From Lactifluus volemus (lineage: Eukaryota; Basidiomycota; Agaricomycetes; Russulales; Russulaceae): DNA of 64,000 nt. Position 1 is the first letter of the stretch, and the number at the start of each line of letters is the position of its first letter. The notes beneath the pieces are model-generated. The model was not told where the DNA came from, searched no databases, and was given only the letters and a program-made list of their open reading frames with translations. Below are positions 21,936-35,700 of this stretch, one piece after another. Location: assembly GCA_022376515.1 (NCBI GenBank), contig WTXI01000187.1, positions 1-64,000 of the forward strand. The letters are read 5' to 3'. A program made the translations under genes and the position numbers.

Positions 21936-24900
21936 CATCAGCAAGATCACAATTTTCTTGCCGACTTTTCGAGCTTGTCAGGGCTTGTTAGGGCTTTTCT
22001 TGCTTGTCAACAAGCTGACAAGACCCGACAAGCTCAACAAGCTTGACAAGTTGACAAGTTACGAAAAATGTATTTTAACTACTGTACTAGTTGCACATGC
22101 GTGCTCGAATATAGTGACAAACGAGATGTTTTTACAATGAGAAGTGAGTCACGCTGTTGGGGTCATATGGCAGCTGTATACAGTGTACTTGTGCCATCTC
22201 ACAACTGGCCTCCACGAACGAAAGAAGATGGTGCAGGCACTACCACGCCATTTGGTGGGCTGGTGCGGGACATACGCAGGGGCAGAACTACTACTTGCGG
22301 GACGAAATGCAGGCGCAGCGATGAAATCAAACGGAACGTTAGACAGTACATGGGACGATAGAAGACTCCACCGCTTCATACCTCATGACTTGATGTGTTC
22401 CCTTTTGGCGGAACCCCATCATTCAAAATACATGGCACACAACCAATTATCCGGGGAAGCGGGTGCGAAATTCCCCCACATCAAGTGCCCGACCCACCTG
22501 GTACTAAAATCGAAGTGCTTGGTGGAAACGAGAGGCTCGAGGATAGACAGGACGGACTGCGCAGCCGCCGAGCCGTGGGGGCCGAGGAAGGTGGGGGCGA
22601 AGAGGGCATGGACCAGAGTTTGGCACCGGTCAAACAGTTGAGGGCATGAAACTTGCCATCGACGGACGCTACGAGGACAACATTGAGGAGTTCGAGGGGG
22701 TTGTCGTCGTTTGTGGAGTGACCAAGGGGGGAAGGAGGTGGAGACCGTTGAGACTATTTTGGTAAACGTCAGGACAGAGAGGAATGATACCGATGACCGC
22801 CCCGCATCACTCTCGGGCGTACGCGCGCTCGCACCACCAGTTCATCTCAACGACCCACCCACCAGCACCGACCCCTAGCACGCCAAAAAAAAGTATGATT
22901 TTCAGAATTACTCAGTGCCCACTCGCTCGCTGATGCCTCCGACGATTCCCACCAGACAACCGAACCGCGCCGGGAGAACTGGGCGTGCGCCCTAGTAAAA
23001 GTTCGATGCTGGATCGCGATGCGCTACCGATACTGTGTGTGAAGCTCTGTGCCCGCGTGCAGCTCGGCGCGAGCGACACGCTAGCCGCCGAGACGTGCGA
23101 ATTGCATCGAAGTGTGCCGCGAGAGTGAGTGAGATCTGAATGTGCCGCTGATCCTAGCGAGCGAAGCCGCACTGCAGTTCTGCGAGTTGAGAAGGGAGGC
23201 TCTCGGACCTGGCTGTGACGAAGGTGAAGACAAGAGACCGACTGAATCTCCGCGCTCGTGGGCTTCGAGCGAGCTATTGTGTAGTGATTGACCTGAGTGT
23301 AGCGGGCAATATTCTTTGCGGTCTGATTCTGGTAATTCTAAGCTGAAGAGCAGATGTTGATGTGATGAAACGGGGACTCACGAAAGCGCCAGAACCGGGT
23401 ACTCCGTGGGTGTCGAGATTCGGGAGCTTTGCGACCTCAATTGACGCCAAAATAAAAGAAAAAAAAACTCACTCAATCAAGATAAAGATAGCATCAATGT
23501 CAAGCAAGGTTTGAATTGGGACTTGGCAAAGAGGAGGAGAGGAAAGAGGTAACAGTGGCGAGACTTCCAGGACAGATGTTCGAGGTGCAATCCGGGTGCG
23601 CAACACTTGGGCGGCTGCGCGATGACAGCACGAAGGCGGAATCCTCTCTCAAAAAGAATAAAGAGAACACATTTACATGGATAGCAAGACGTTTCGTGGG
23701 AGAGCTTGGGGTGCAAGCCTAGGACGATACTTAAGCGGGTCTGTGATGGCTGAGGTCATCCTGCTACAAGCCCATTGATATGTAGCAAGTCACAATGCTC
23801 AAGAGTCGCAAGTCTCCTTTGAGAATCATGTGAGGACAGAGGGAGGAGGGGAGCTGCCACCTAGGTATGAGAAAAAAAAAGAGACAAACGGTACATTTGC
23901 ATACCTGGATGGGTGGCGAATTGGAATGAAGCAGAAATGAAAGGAGCATTGGGCTCTACCTGGTCACATTTGCAGATGAGAATGTTGTCAAGATACATTT
24001 TAAAGCCGGGCATATGTCTGAGATGAGACGAGACAAGTGAGTGTCGACTTGGACAAAAAAAATCGAACAAGTTCTTCCTTTGTTATTAGGTTTGTATTAG
24101 TCAGGTTGAATTTGGAGCGGACTTGAAATTATTTTTTTTTCCCTCACTTATTTCGTCCGCATGACTGCCTAGTTTCAACCCTCATATCCCCGCGCTAGTG
24201 AAATTCTTTAAGCTTGTCATACCTGAGTGGTATTATTCTACAGTGGGTATTCTATCTAGTTTTTATTGTCATTGGCTGTTTACTGACCATTCATCTGCCT
24301 CTGGCAACTCCCCCACACATGCGTTCCCGCCCGACACCACCACGTCAACAGACGACCTCTTTGTCGGTGGTCGTAAATGCATTAGCTGCATACCTACGAG
24401 TCCCGGGAGTGTGCTTGGATGCCATGTAACGACTTGATATTCGGTTCGTGTCAAATGCTGAGCGTTGCCAAAAAAAAGACAGACAAAAAAAACTAAATAT
24501 GTGGGACAGGGGGCAAGCCCAAACGCACGGTTTCTTCGAGCCAGATGTTGAGGCTCCTGAACTCACACGACGCGTCGCTCTCCAGCGTGAGCAAGTTCTC
24601 GACGCCACGTTGTGATGTGGCCAATGCCCCGCCACCTGGGTCGCTGCCACCTCCCCAACTTGTATCGCCGCCGCCTCCCTTCATTTCGACGCCGTCGTCC
24701 ATGGCCGTGGGTGAATGGGGCGCACTAGATGTGGTATGTGCGCTTTGTTTGGATCAACTGGCACGATTGATGCACAGAGTAGGGACTGCGGCGAATCGGT
24801 GAGCGAGAACGCAAGCGGGATCACGGACGATACATGTCCCGTGGGGGAGGCCTAAGCTGTGACAATGGCCTTTGGTAAGAATCGCTAATGGAATGATTGA

Positions 24901-25403
24901 AATCTCTCTCCTAGCGCTGCTGAGAGCACGGTGAACGCAAATGTGAATGTGGGGGGTGCTCGCGCCCATTTCGTTGTGGACAGAATGGGGGGAGTGGGAA
25001 CGTGTGCGGGTGTGAGTGCAGAGAAGCTGCCCACCATTCATGTGTGAGACGGCGGTGTGGGCTGAGGCTGTGTTGACATATTCCAGGATTATCATTGGTG
25101 GTGAGAGAGCTGGAATGCACTGATTAGCTTCGTTTTTGTACCCCTAGTATAGAAATGATTTAATAAACAGTGCCACAATTTTTTGGTTTTGACCTTGCCA
25201 ACTTGTCAGCTTGCCAGCTTGTGAACTTGTCAGTCTTGTCAGTCTGGTTCAAATGAAAATTATCTGAACTTGTCAAAAACTGGACGTTGCTTGTCAAGCT
25301 TGTGACTTGTCAACTTGTCAGGCTTGTCACGGCTTGTACAAGCTTGTACAAGCTTGTGCAAGCTTGTACAAGCCGTGACAAGAAAAATGTGATCTTCCTG
25401 ATG
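21936..25403. mobile_element. 3.47 kb TIR DNA transposon inserted in the sedolisin gene
   Basis: The ends are imperfect inverted repeats of about 25 bp: CATCAGCAAGATCACAATTT on the left and CATCAGGAAGATCACATTTT (minus strand) on the right. AA flanks both sides, and removing the element joins sedolisin coding sequence. Dense CTTGTCA/TGACAAG words fill the first 120 bp and last 200 bp, as subterminal repeats. The interior (22.1-25.1 kb) has only short unrecognised frames and no transposase motif that I can identify, so it is probably non-autonomous. The terminus matches the element at 13801-15296 in its first nine bases. Confidence 0.82.
22144..22760 (+). other. Unrecognised open segments inside the TIR element
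   Basis: Overlapping frames on the plus strand (22144-22641, 165 residues; 22395-22649, 84 residues) do not resemble a transposase and share no motif known to me. They may be captured host sequence, decayed coding sequence or chance frames. The remaining interior to 25140 shows nothing more definite. Confidence 0.3.
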
Positions 25404-25622
25404 AAGTGGCGGCTCGCACTGTGAGATCCTAAAGTCGTTCAGGAGGGAGACGATCCCAGCGGCAGTCTGTAACAAGGTTAGCTGGACCGACGGAAAATGG
25501 AAGGTAGGATAAGACACACTGGAGTGGAGCAACTTGTGCCCTGAACACCTACGACCCGTCCATTGAACACGATCCGGAAATTCAGTGCCTGTGCGGATAT
25601 GTCCGGGTATGCACGGCCGTAT

Positions 25623-26107
25623 TAGTGTGCAAAAATTGGGAGGAACGAGCGGTGGCAGCAGCGGCAAATAATAAAACGGGGGAGCGGGCAGGCGTGCGCG
25701 CGGAACGGGAACAATAGGACGAGACTCTTTCGGAGTCTCGTCTGGTTACTATATATTGTTCTGTAGACTAGTGAAATTGCTAATTGAAGAAGGGGGACTA
25801 GTAGCTTAAGGGAATGGTCTCGATCTTGGCCTCGAGAGTGGCCGCTCATAGTGAACGTGGGCGCGGGACTAAGTCCTCGGCGCAGGGAATATACTAACTA
25901 AATAAAAGGGGTGTCGAGGATAGAAAAGGAATGGTATAGTAGGTAAACGGCTGTGGGCAATCGCCCCCAACGGGGAGCGGTCGTTATCCACACCGGCGGG
26001 TCCTCGGGGTGCCTAGGACGTTGGCTGTCCCGTCCTTGGTACCCCCTAACGCTGGGCGCCGTTCTCGGCCGCCAGCCTTTCTCCCGCGTCCTCGTGATTC
26101 CTCGTCA
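25623..26107 (-). repeat. Solo LTR-like insertion, family D, in the sedolisin gene
   Basis: A 485 bp segment is flanked by CGTAT on both sides (25618-25622, 26108-26112). Deleting it with one repeat gives a sedolisin splice junction of the same length as in the intact paralogue (48385 region). On the minus strand it starts TGACGAGG and ends ACACTA, so the terminal CA would be mutated to TA. A TATA-like AATATATAG (minus) lies near 25750. A perfect 10 bp stem hairpin sits at 25718-25742. Size, 5 bp duplication and ends suggest a solo LTR, though another element type is possible. Confidence 0.72.
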
Positions 26108-28314
26108 CGTATGGGCTGTACAACGATCAGCAACGCGAAGGCCAGATGCTACAACAAGCTCTCTCACTTGAACAAGCCGGAATATTGCCCCCCAATGTGC
26201 GCGAGGTAGGATGAGACAGCGGAGCCCTGATACTGTGGCCGCGGAAAGTAGTTTGAAAACCCTCCACCGGAGAGGTTAGCAGCGATCTCGGGATTCACGC
26301 CAGTGGTGCCACCAACGGTCGTGATGAAAGGGCCTAAATACCGCAATCAAGTAATGAGTGAGGACATATTATAATCAAAGAAATACTAGGCTATCGCTCA
26401 CAAGATGCGGGAAAAATCGGGATGAATTGAGTTCGGTTAGTACCATCGTTTGTTAGGCAAGATCCACCGCCGACACCAAAATCGCCACTTGCAAAGAGGA
26501 GACTAACACCTCTCAAGCCAACCAGAGCAAACAAGCCGCATACACTCCTTGCATAGTCGGGCGGGACAGTTTGCTCGTCATCGCCATATGACGTGCTGAT
26601 CGTCTGCGGGATCGTCTCCTGCTCCAAGATGAAGTTCAGCCAGTCCAGATAGGGTTCGTTCATGTTTGACGTAGAGTTGGAGTCGGGGATGAATGGTGGA
26701 GAGCCGCCCGTGCTATAATAGATGTTCTTGGTCGGGAAAGTGATTGCCCCACCGTATTGGACGTCCAGGTTAGCCTGCATTATATCATTTAATATTATGA
26801 CACCCTCGCAGAATTGCACAATACAAACCTCACTGCCTGGATTAGAATGATTGTTTCCACCTCCGTTAATTTGCTCAACCGTGAAATTTGCACGTACAGC
26901 ATCGGGGCGAAACTGTAGCATGAATTCTGTAAAGTCCTTGTAATTTGCAAACTGGTCCAAGTATCCTGTGATCCCGAGCTGGTTACTTTCCATGGCGCTC
27001 GGTACATATGCCAACGTGTTGTACAGCATACGTAAGCATGTTGGCGTAATGGCTTTCGAGCATGAGGCCGGGGTGCCACCATATGCTAGCGGATTTTGCA
27101 GCTCTGGATCACCCTTAGGAAGCGTCAGGTGTAGTTGCGGGGTCTGCTGCAATGTGCGGGGAGAGCCAAAGTATGTTGTTGGTGCAACAGCATGAACATG
27201 TTCAGACAGAGCAGTAGGAAGGGAATAACCAATCGTCCGCAGGACGATCTCCTTCGTCTCCTCATTACGATAGAGCTGGTAAGATGCGCTGAGAAGAGTA
27301 TTTGCTTGATGCAGAGGTATTTTAGGAATTGTCAGCCAGTTGCCACCGTGAGTGGTCGAGACAGCTGCGGGATTGACCCCGTGGTAGTGGAGCCAAGACT
27401 TGACGAGCTCAAGAGTGTATGGATGTGGTGCAACCAGCTTGGCAACTTCCTCCTTTGATAGATGCGCACCATATCTGCGGGTAGTATATTTGAGCATGTG
27501 CTCGAGGGAGGGAGCACGGCAGAAGGAATATAGACATACTTTGAATGATTGGGGTTGCTTATCTCGTAGAGCTCATCGATCAAAGCATCCTCGTTGCGTG
27601 GCTTGAGAGCAATGCGAAGGTCAATCGTAGTGTTGGCAGGAGGATAACTTAACCAATCCCATTTCTTAGGCAGGGTGACCCACGAGTGCTTTACTCTCAA
27701 GTCATCCCAGATTGACTCGGACGCTGAGGGAATGGCAAGGCCGGAAGAGACAGAGGTAAGGATAGAGAGCACGGAAAGCCAATACATGTGCAAGGCCCCG
27801 GAAAACAGAGAGCAAGGTGGAAAATGGAGAGGACAGGACAATGTATGAAAAGACTGGCAACACGGCCTTTGTTATCATGTTGCACTTTCGAACCAAAACA
27901 GAAGTCAAAAGCATTCTCAGGCTGGGCTCCCCTGAGTTCCCTCATTAGTACTAGTACCGGCAGGATCCGTAATAGCCGTTTACTACTGTGTTCCAGCTGC
28001 TGGTCTACGCCATATTTCTGTTTCATTTGCACAGTTTCATAGTAGAATGTAGAAGTGAGAGTAACCCTGGTGGTACAGCCATATGTCAAGTTTGGTGGTG
28101 ACTGAGCAAGAATTAGATCCGCGACTGACTCAGTTCCAGCCAATGCGGTCCGACTGATCCGCAAGATTAGAAGTCATAATTCACCAGGTGCTAAACTTGA
28201 AGAACGCTGGTTTCGATGTGTTTACTTCATTTTGTTGCAAAACGACTCGGCTCAGGGCCACGGATATTGTCAGTCTCTGTCTTGCTTCGGCAGGTAACTG
28301 ATAACTGGCAAGTA

Positions 28315-28790
28315 TTCTATCCAAGAAATATCGAGGCAAATAACGACACTAGCAAAGACTTGCCAGTGGTCGACGCCATCACCATCCGTATCGAAGCCGA
28401 GAAAGAATATCCTTTAACTTCAAAAAGTCGGGCGTCCCAAGACTGGTGACCTGGTACGAATGTGAATAATCAGTATCACCAGCCACGCAGAAATACATTC
28501 AAAGTGCGATTTTGGGAGGCAACAAACCTTGCAAGCAAGGTAACAAGATCCCACTGGCGCCCAGCCACGGCTGAAAATCCTTGAGTCCCGCAACCGGGAT
28601 TCGAGCCAGAGGTGATTGCGTTGATGCCCTCGGAGGGTTGAGAAAACCAACTGGCGGCTCGCACTGCGAGATTCTAAAGTCGTTCAGGAGGGAGATGATC
28701 CCAGCGGAAGTCTGTAACAAGGTGAGCTAGACCGATGGAAAATGGAAGGATAAGACACACCGGAGCGGCGCAACTTATGCCCGAAGCAGT
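28315..28790 (-). pseudogene. Duplicated 3' fragment of sedolisin
   Basis: The minus strand repeats the last exons of the neighbouring sedolisin: [20 protein letters not shown], a shortened NPPRAST joint, then [16 protein letters not shown] sequence in a shifted frame, and [12 protein letters not shown]. The copy begins just before the catalytic-serine exon end and has deletions, shifts and an extra insertion of about 40 bp containing the palindrome CCTTGCAAGCAAGG. It lacks the TIR element found in the main copy, so it was copied before that insertion or from another paralogue. It is non-functional. Confidence 0.88.
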
Positions 28791-29695
28791 TTATTGCGTA
28801 GTGTTTGAACACGGTCATCTCACCATCGTTGTAAGGGATCTCACAAATTGGGTATATCCTTGCGGACGAAATGGGCCAGAGGAGAAGCAGATAACAACGG
28901 TATCATCATGCATGGGTGGCCGTTGCAGTGCCCGCCAATGGCGTTGTCAACAATCCGAACGAAGGACGAGATGAAAACGGTTTTGGAGGCTGAAATCCGG
29001 TGACTGCTACTTCCAAGCGGTTGCCAAATCGGGTGTCTCGATGCCAGCTTCCCCTAAATATCGTTCAGAACGTTGATATCATTCGTTGATGAACGTTGAT
29101 TGATTAGATAATCTATTCAGCGAAGGCCAGAATAGTCTGTACTAGCACGGCGGATTCATTCTACGGTGTGATGACCACCACCACAGGAAGATTGCGCCGG
29201 AAAGGGGGAGGGGGAGGAAGCGCAAGTGCTGATGCTCATCTGGGCGTAATCGGTAGCAATGACGAAGTGGGCGCCGGCTTGAGACTTCCCCCTGCCAAGC
29301 GACTCTCGCAGACACTGGTCAAGTCGACGATCACCTAATCGCTTGCCAAAGCTTATGAACCAGTAGTTGCAGGTATAATTTTGGTTACGTGAACTTGGTA
29401 TTCCTCAGAACGCTGATGGAGGGGATAGAGTGCGGGGGTGCGGGGAGATGCAGATCCGTGATCCGTGAGAAAGAGGGGTTAGCGGACTATGAAAAAGAGT
29501 GAATTAGGCCAAGTTAGTAGTAGGCTAGTACGCTCTTGGCCGTAAACGCAGAGAGGGGCGATCTCTGAATAAAATGAAATGTTGGCCCTGTCATTCTACC
29601 TACATTCATCCACTACCACACATCGTTGTTCTCCTTCCACTTGCCGTCGACCTTGATTACGACCGCCTCACGCCTTCTTCTCTTTTCACTCCCTT
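28791..29695. other. Intergenic, mannosidase promoter side
   Basis: No gene is recognised. The last 100 bp upstream of the mannosidase start are pyrimidine-rich, as is common in fungal promoters. Confidence 0.4.
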
Positions 29696-31896
<2,201 letters not shown>

Positions 31897-32493
31897 CCTG
31901 AAAGTCCAGGCAGTGTTTTATGAAGACCCATCTCTTGTGGAACATATGGTTCGGGTCGGCGAATCACATACAACATGGTTTTCTTTTCAATTTGAAAAAA
32001 AAAACGGATTTTTGGATCTTTGGACAGAAGATATACAGTATACTGTAGTATCGGAATATGAGGGACCAGTAGATAGCATGTGTATATTCGTTAAAATCGT
32101 CAAAGGTCAAGACGATATTCCCATCCCTAGCAAACTCGCATGAGAAAGTATAAGCGTGTGAGATCCCCATGGATCGAGGGCGATGCAGGTGATGGACTAT
32201 TCCGGCAAGTCTGATTCTTCCTCTCAGGAGGTCCCCTCTAACCGTCACTACATCTGCCCCAACCCCCCGGGCGCTATCTCCAATCAAACGCTGGGTGGTG
32301 AGTGGGAACGTGTAGATGTAAGACGCGTGTGAGAGCCCGGAGAGAAAATGCAAATCCGCGCGTCTGCGAGACGCGCGAGTCTCGCACGGCAACATTTCAG
32401 CTCCGTCGTCGCAGAACTTGTTCTCGCGTGGTGGGCGCATATATAACTCCGTTTCGCACTCGCGTCACCAATTGCGAGTCGGTCGGTTCCAGA
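31897..32493. other. Intergenic, no gene seen
   Basis: The stretch lies between the mannosidase and the LINE target site. No coding frame is supported. Confidence 0.4.
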
Positions 32494-32502
32494 CGGTGGG
32501 AA

Positions 32503-32505
<3 letters not shown>

Positions 32506-32535
<30 letters not shown>
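32506..32535 (-). other. LINE poly(A) tail
   Basis: Thirty uninterrupted Ts on the plus strand form the 3' tail of the LINE. The preceding CGGTGGGAACCAT is the left copy of the duplication. Confidence 0.93.
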
Positions 32536-32536
<1 letters not shown>

Positions 32537-32716
32537 ACAAGCGATGTATTAGGTAGACGAAGATAGTAACTATGTTACCTAACAGCTCTAACCTAATGCG
32601 CTGAAGCGGGCCGTAGTGGTCCGGGCTCGGAGGGAGGGCAAAAAATGCTTTTACGCACACCCCTGGTACGGGGTAGTGTGGGGCTCAGGAGGCGGTATTT
32701 CCGCGTTTACTACCCA

Positions 32717-35700
32717 CTAAAAAACCTCATCTCGAGTTATCCAGTCTGGATGTAGTTCCTGGTATTTCTTTGCAAGGGCGTCTTCCCAGGTCGTTTTAAC
32801 CCTTGTTATCGCTGATTTTGTTCTTAAGATTTTTGTCGCCGCTATCTTATCATCGGCTAGCCTCTTGTTGATGGTATTTCTCCAGCGTCTTCTTATATCC
32901 TCGCGGGAGTGGTGAGTGTCTTGGATTACTCTTTCGCAGCGTAGGACCCATATTAGGTGGGTTGCTTCTGACCATAGGATTTGTAGGAGTCTGGTCGCCC
33001 CTCGTTGGGATCGTGTGGCTGGGGAGTCCCGGGTCTGGGGTTCCGTGAGGGGGAGGGAGAGTAGTCCGCATCCTAGGGTGGTTCCTAGGGATACTTGGGG
33101 CCATGTTTGGTCTTCATATGGCCATATGCTTCGGGCTAGTGTCCAGACTTGTTGTCTCGTTGGGTGGGGGCATTCGGTGAGTATATGGTTCATCGATTCT
33201 TCTGTGCCGCATGTTGAGCATGACGCTCGTTCTTCCATGTTGTTTATGTGCGACCAGTATCCTCCGATTTTGTGGGTACCGTGTATTGCGTTGAATAGGA
33301 ATTGTCCAATCTTTTGGCGTATGGGTCTTTTGTATGTGCTTTCCCATATTGTTTGGTCTTTCTCGAGCTTACCGGTGAATTCGTTTAGGTCTTGTCTGAT
33401 TTTTTCTAGGTTGGTTGTCGTCGTCTTTCTCTTGGGCGGGGGTTTACGTTCCTTGATTCCTTTGTAGGCTATTGCTTGGGATATCTTGGATAGTTTGGCT
33501 CCTTGGACATCAAATTTTTCTGGGATCTCTAGGGATATCGTGTCCGGGGTGTTTTTATTCATCCCTTCCTTGGCTAGCTCGTCGCTTCTCTCGTTTCCTT
33601 GTTCTCCGTTGTGGCCCTTGACCCATTGAAAGTCTGTTGTGGCGGTGCGTGCTCTCAGTAGGTAGGCAGCTCGCTTGAACCATGCGCTGTTCTTGACGCC
33701 TATCCAACCTCTGTCTTCCCATGTTTCTAGGTGTGTTGTGAGGCCGTCGATGGCGTATTTCGAGTCCGATTTGATGAGGATTGGGACGTAGTTCGGCGTT
33801 TCTTCTACAGCTTTAATTATCGCTGCTAGTTCTCCTATTTGGTTCGATTGTTCATGACCTGGGACTTTAATGGCTTTGTTTTGTTCGTTTCTTTCTCCTC
33901 GCCATATGCCGGCACCACATTGCGCGTTTGCTTTCCCATTGTTTTTGCATGCTCCGTCTGTGTATATTGTGGTGAGTTCGTTTGCAAGTTCGATTCCTTG
34001 GGCTCCTTGTTGGCGTGTTGCGGGGGAGTTGGAGAGTTTTTGTGGGTCGACGAAGATTCTGAACCCATCTGCTAGGCTGCCTTTTGTGGTTATTGAGGGA
34101 TTGAAGGTTATCTTGCCATTGGTGCGTTGTGCTTCTTTGTTCTTTCGTTTCCTTCTTCTGGTGAGGGATAGGTCGTCTATATTGTTTTGGAGTGCTGGCT
34201 GATATTTGGGTGTTATTTTGTTTAGACGTCTTTGTGCTTCCGTTGCGCATTTCTGTGGGTTTTCGCAGCCTCTTGCGCGATCTAGGTCGCAGTCGTCGCA
34301 GTGACAGAAGAATAGTGGTATGTGCGTGTTTCTCCAGTGACTGCGTAATCTTTGGGTGGTTTTTATCAGGTCTCCTACTTTGTTTGAGGCGTGGTTTTCT
34401 ATTAGGCATCTTGAGGTGGGGTTTTGTGGGGTTCTTGTGGTGTCTCTCTGGTGGAACCACGCTGGGAGCTGTTCCTTTAGGTCTTGGGACAGGTTTGGGG
34501 GGGCGAAGGTGACGTTGTATTTCTTTGCCGTTTTGAGGAGGGTTAAGGTGTCTTTGTCTAGGGATTCCGTCCTTTTTCCTTGGAGGGGGGGTTTCCAGGC
34601 TTGGAGGAAGGGGTTTATTATGGCCTTCCTTGGGATCGATTTTGGGGCGGTGTTGTTGATCAGTATGTCTGTCGCCAGTGCCCACAATGGTCTGGAGTCC
34701 GATAGGTTCAGGTAACTCTTGAGCCACATGACGTTTATGGCTTCGTTTCTTGTTTCAGGTCTAGTATTTGGAGGCCGCCTTCTAGTTGTATGTCTCGGAG
34801 GATGTCTTTCGCTATGCGTGGGGCGTTGTCTTCCCATATTAGATGGTCTATCTCCTTTGATAGGGATTCTAGGATGTGGTTCGGCATGCCTTGGGCTTTT
34901 GTGAGGAACTGGGTTCTGGCACCTATGACGGCTTGGGCTATCGTCTTTTTTCCTTGTCTGGTTGGGTGTGCTGTTTTCCATCTGTTGAGTTCGCTTCGTA
35001 TCTTATCTAGGACTGGTTCCCATGGCTTCGCGTCGTCAGTGTCGTAGCCGATCCAGGCTCCTAGGGATCTTATGGCTTCGCCTGTTTTGGCTATGTGTAT
35101 GTTCGGGTTGATGGGGCTTTGGTCTGGGGACAGTGTTCGTTCTCTGGTGACTCTATTGCGGTGTTCCTCTGTTCCGATCGGTAGGATTTCTGTTTTTTCT
35201 TTATTGAACTTCGCTCCCGAGGATTTGCACCATTGGTCTAGGGTGTTTTGTAGTTCTTCGAAGCTGTCGCTCTCCCTGAGGTATACGACCGCGTCGTCAG
35301 CGAAGAGGTTGACGATTAGCGGGGAGGGGGCGTTTGGGATTTCGAAGCCCTTGAGGGATGTGTGGTTGCGTATCATGCAAGCCATAGGTTCTATCGCCAG
35401 GTCGAAGAGGAAGCAGGATAGGGGGTCACCCTGTCTGACGCCTCTCGTGACTTGGTATGGATCGCTCATTTTTCCGTTGATGGCTACTGTTGTTTTCGCG
35501 TTTTCGTACAGGGATTTCACTGTATTTCTGAAGCGGGTTGGTATATTGAAGGCCTCTAGGGTATTCCAAAGGTATGTGTGTATTATTTTATCGTAGGCTT
35601 TTTCTTGGTCTAATGCAATTACCGCTCCGTTTTCTTTCGTCATCTCTGCGTATTTTGTCATGACCTTCGTTAGTCTTATATGGTCGAATATGGATCTCCC

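Larger units (their letters stand above)
21683..27787 (-). pseudogene. Sedolisin (S53) protease gene split by two insertions
   Basis: From ATG at 27787 (signal-peptide-like [20 protein letters not shown]) the exons run leftward: the pro-region ([16 protein letters not shown]); the catalytic Glu/Asp pair split by an intron (NPGSE / ANLDVQY); the SFASGD-like [28 protein letters not shown]; and the catalytic Ser in GVQGTSCSTP (about 25545-25560). Then comes [13 protein letters not shown], where a 3.47 kb TIR element intervenes. The last exons resume at 21935 with [25 protein letters not shown] and [13 protein letters not shown], to the TAG at 21683. A solo LTR (25623-26107) interrupts the exon just after an intron. 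All catalytic residues survive, so disruption appears recent. Such enzymes are secreted acid tripeptidyl peptidases. Confidence 0.92.

Noticed and set aside
28580..28620. GGGATTCGAGCC resembling a tRNA T-arm/B box (also near 21860)
   Set aside because: It is the complement of sedolisin coding sequence for SGSNPGCG; no acceptor or anticodon arms surround it.
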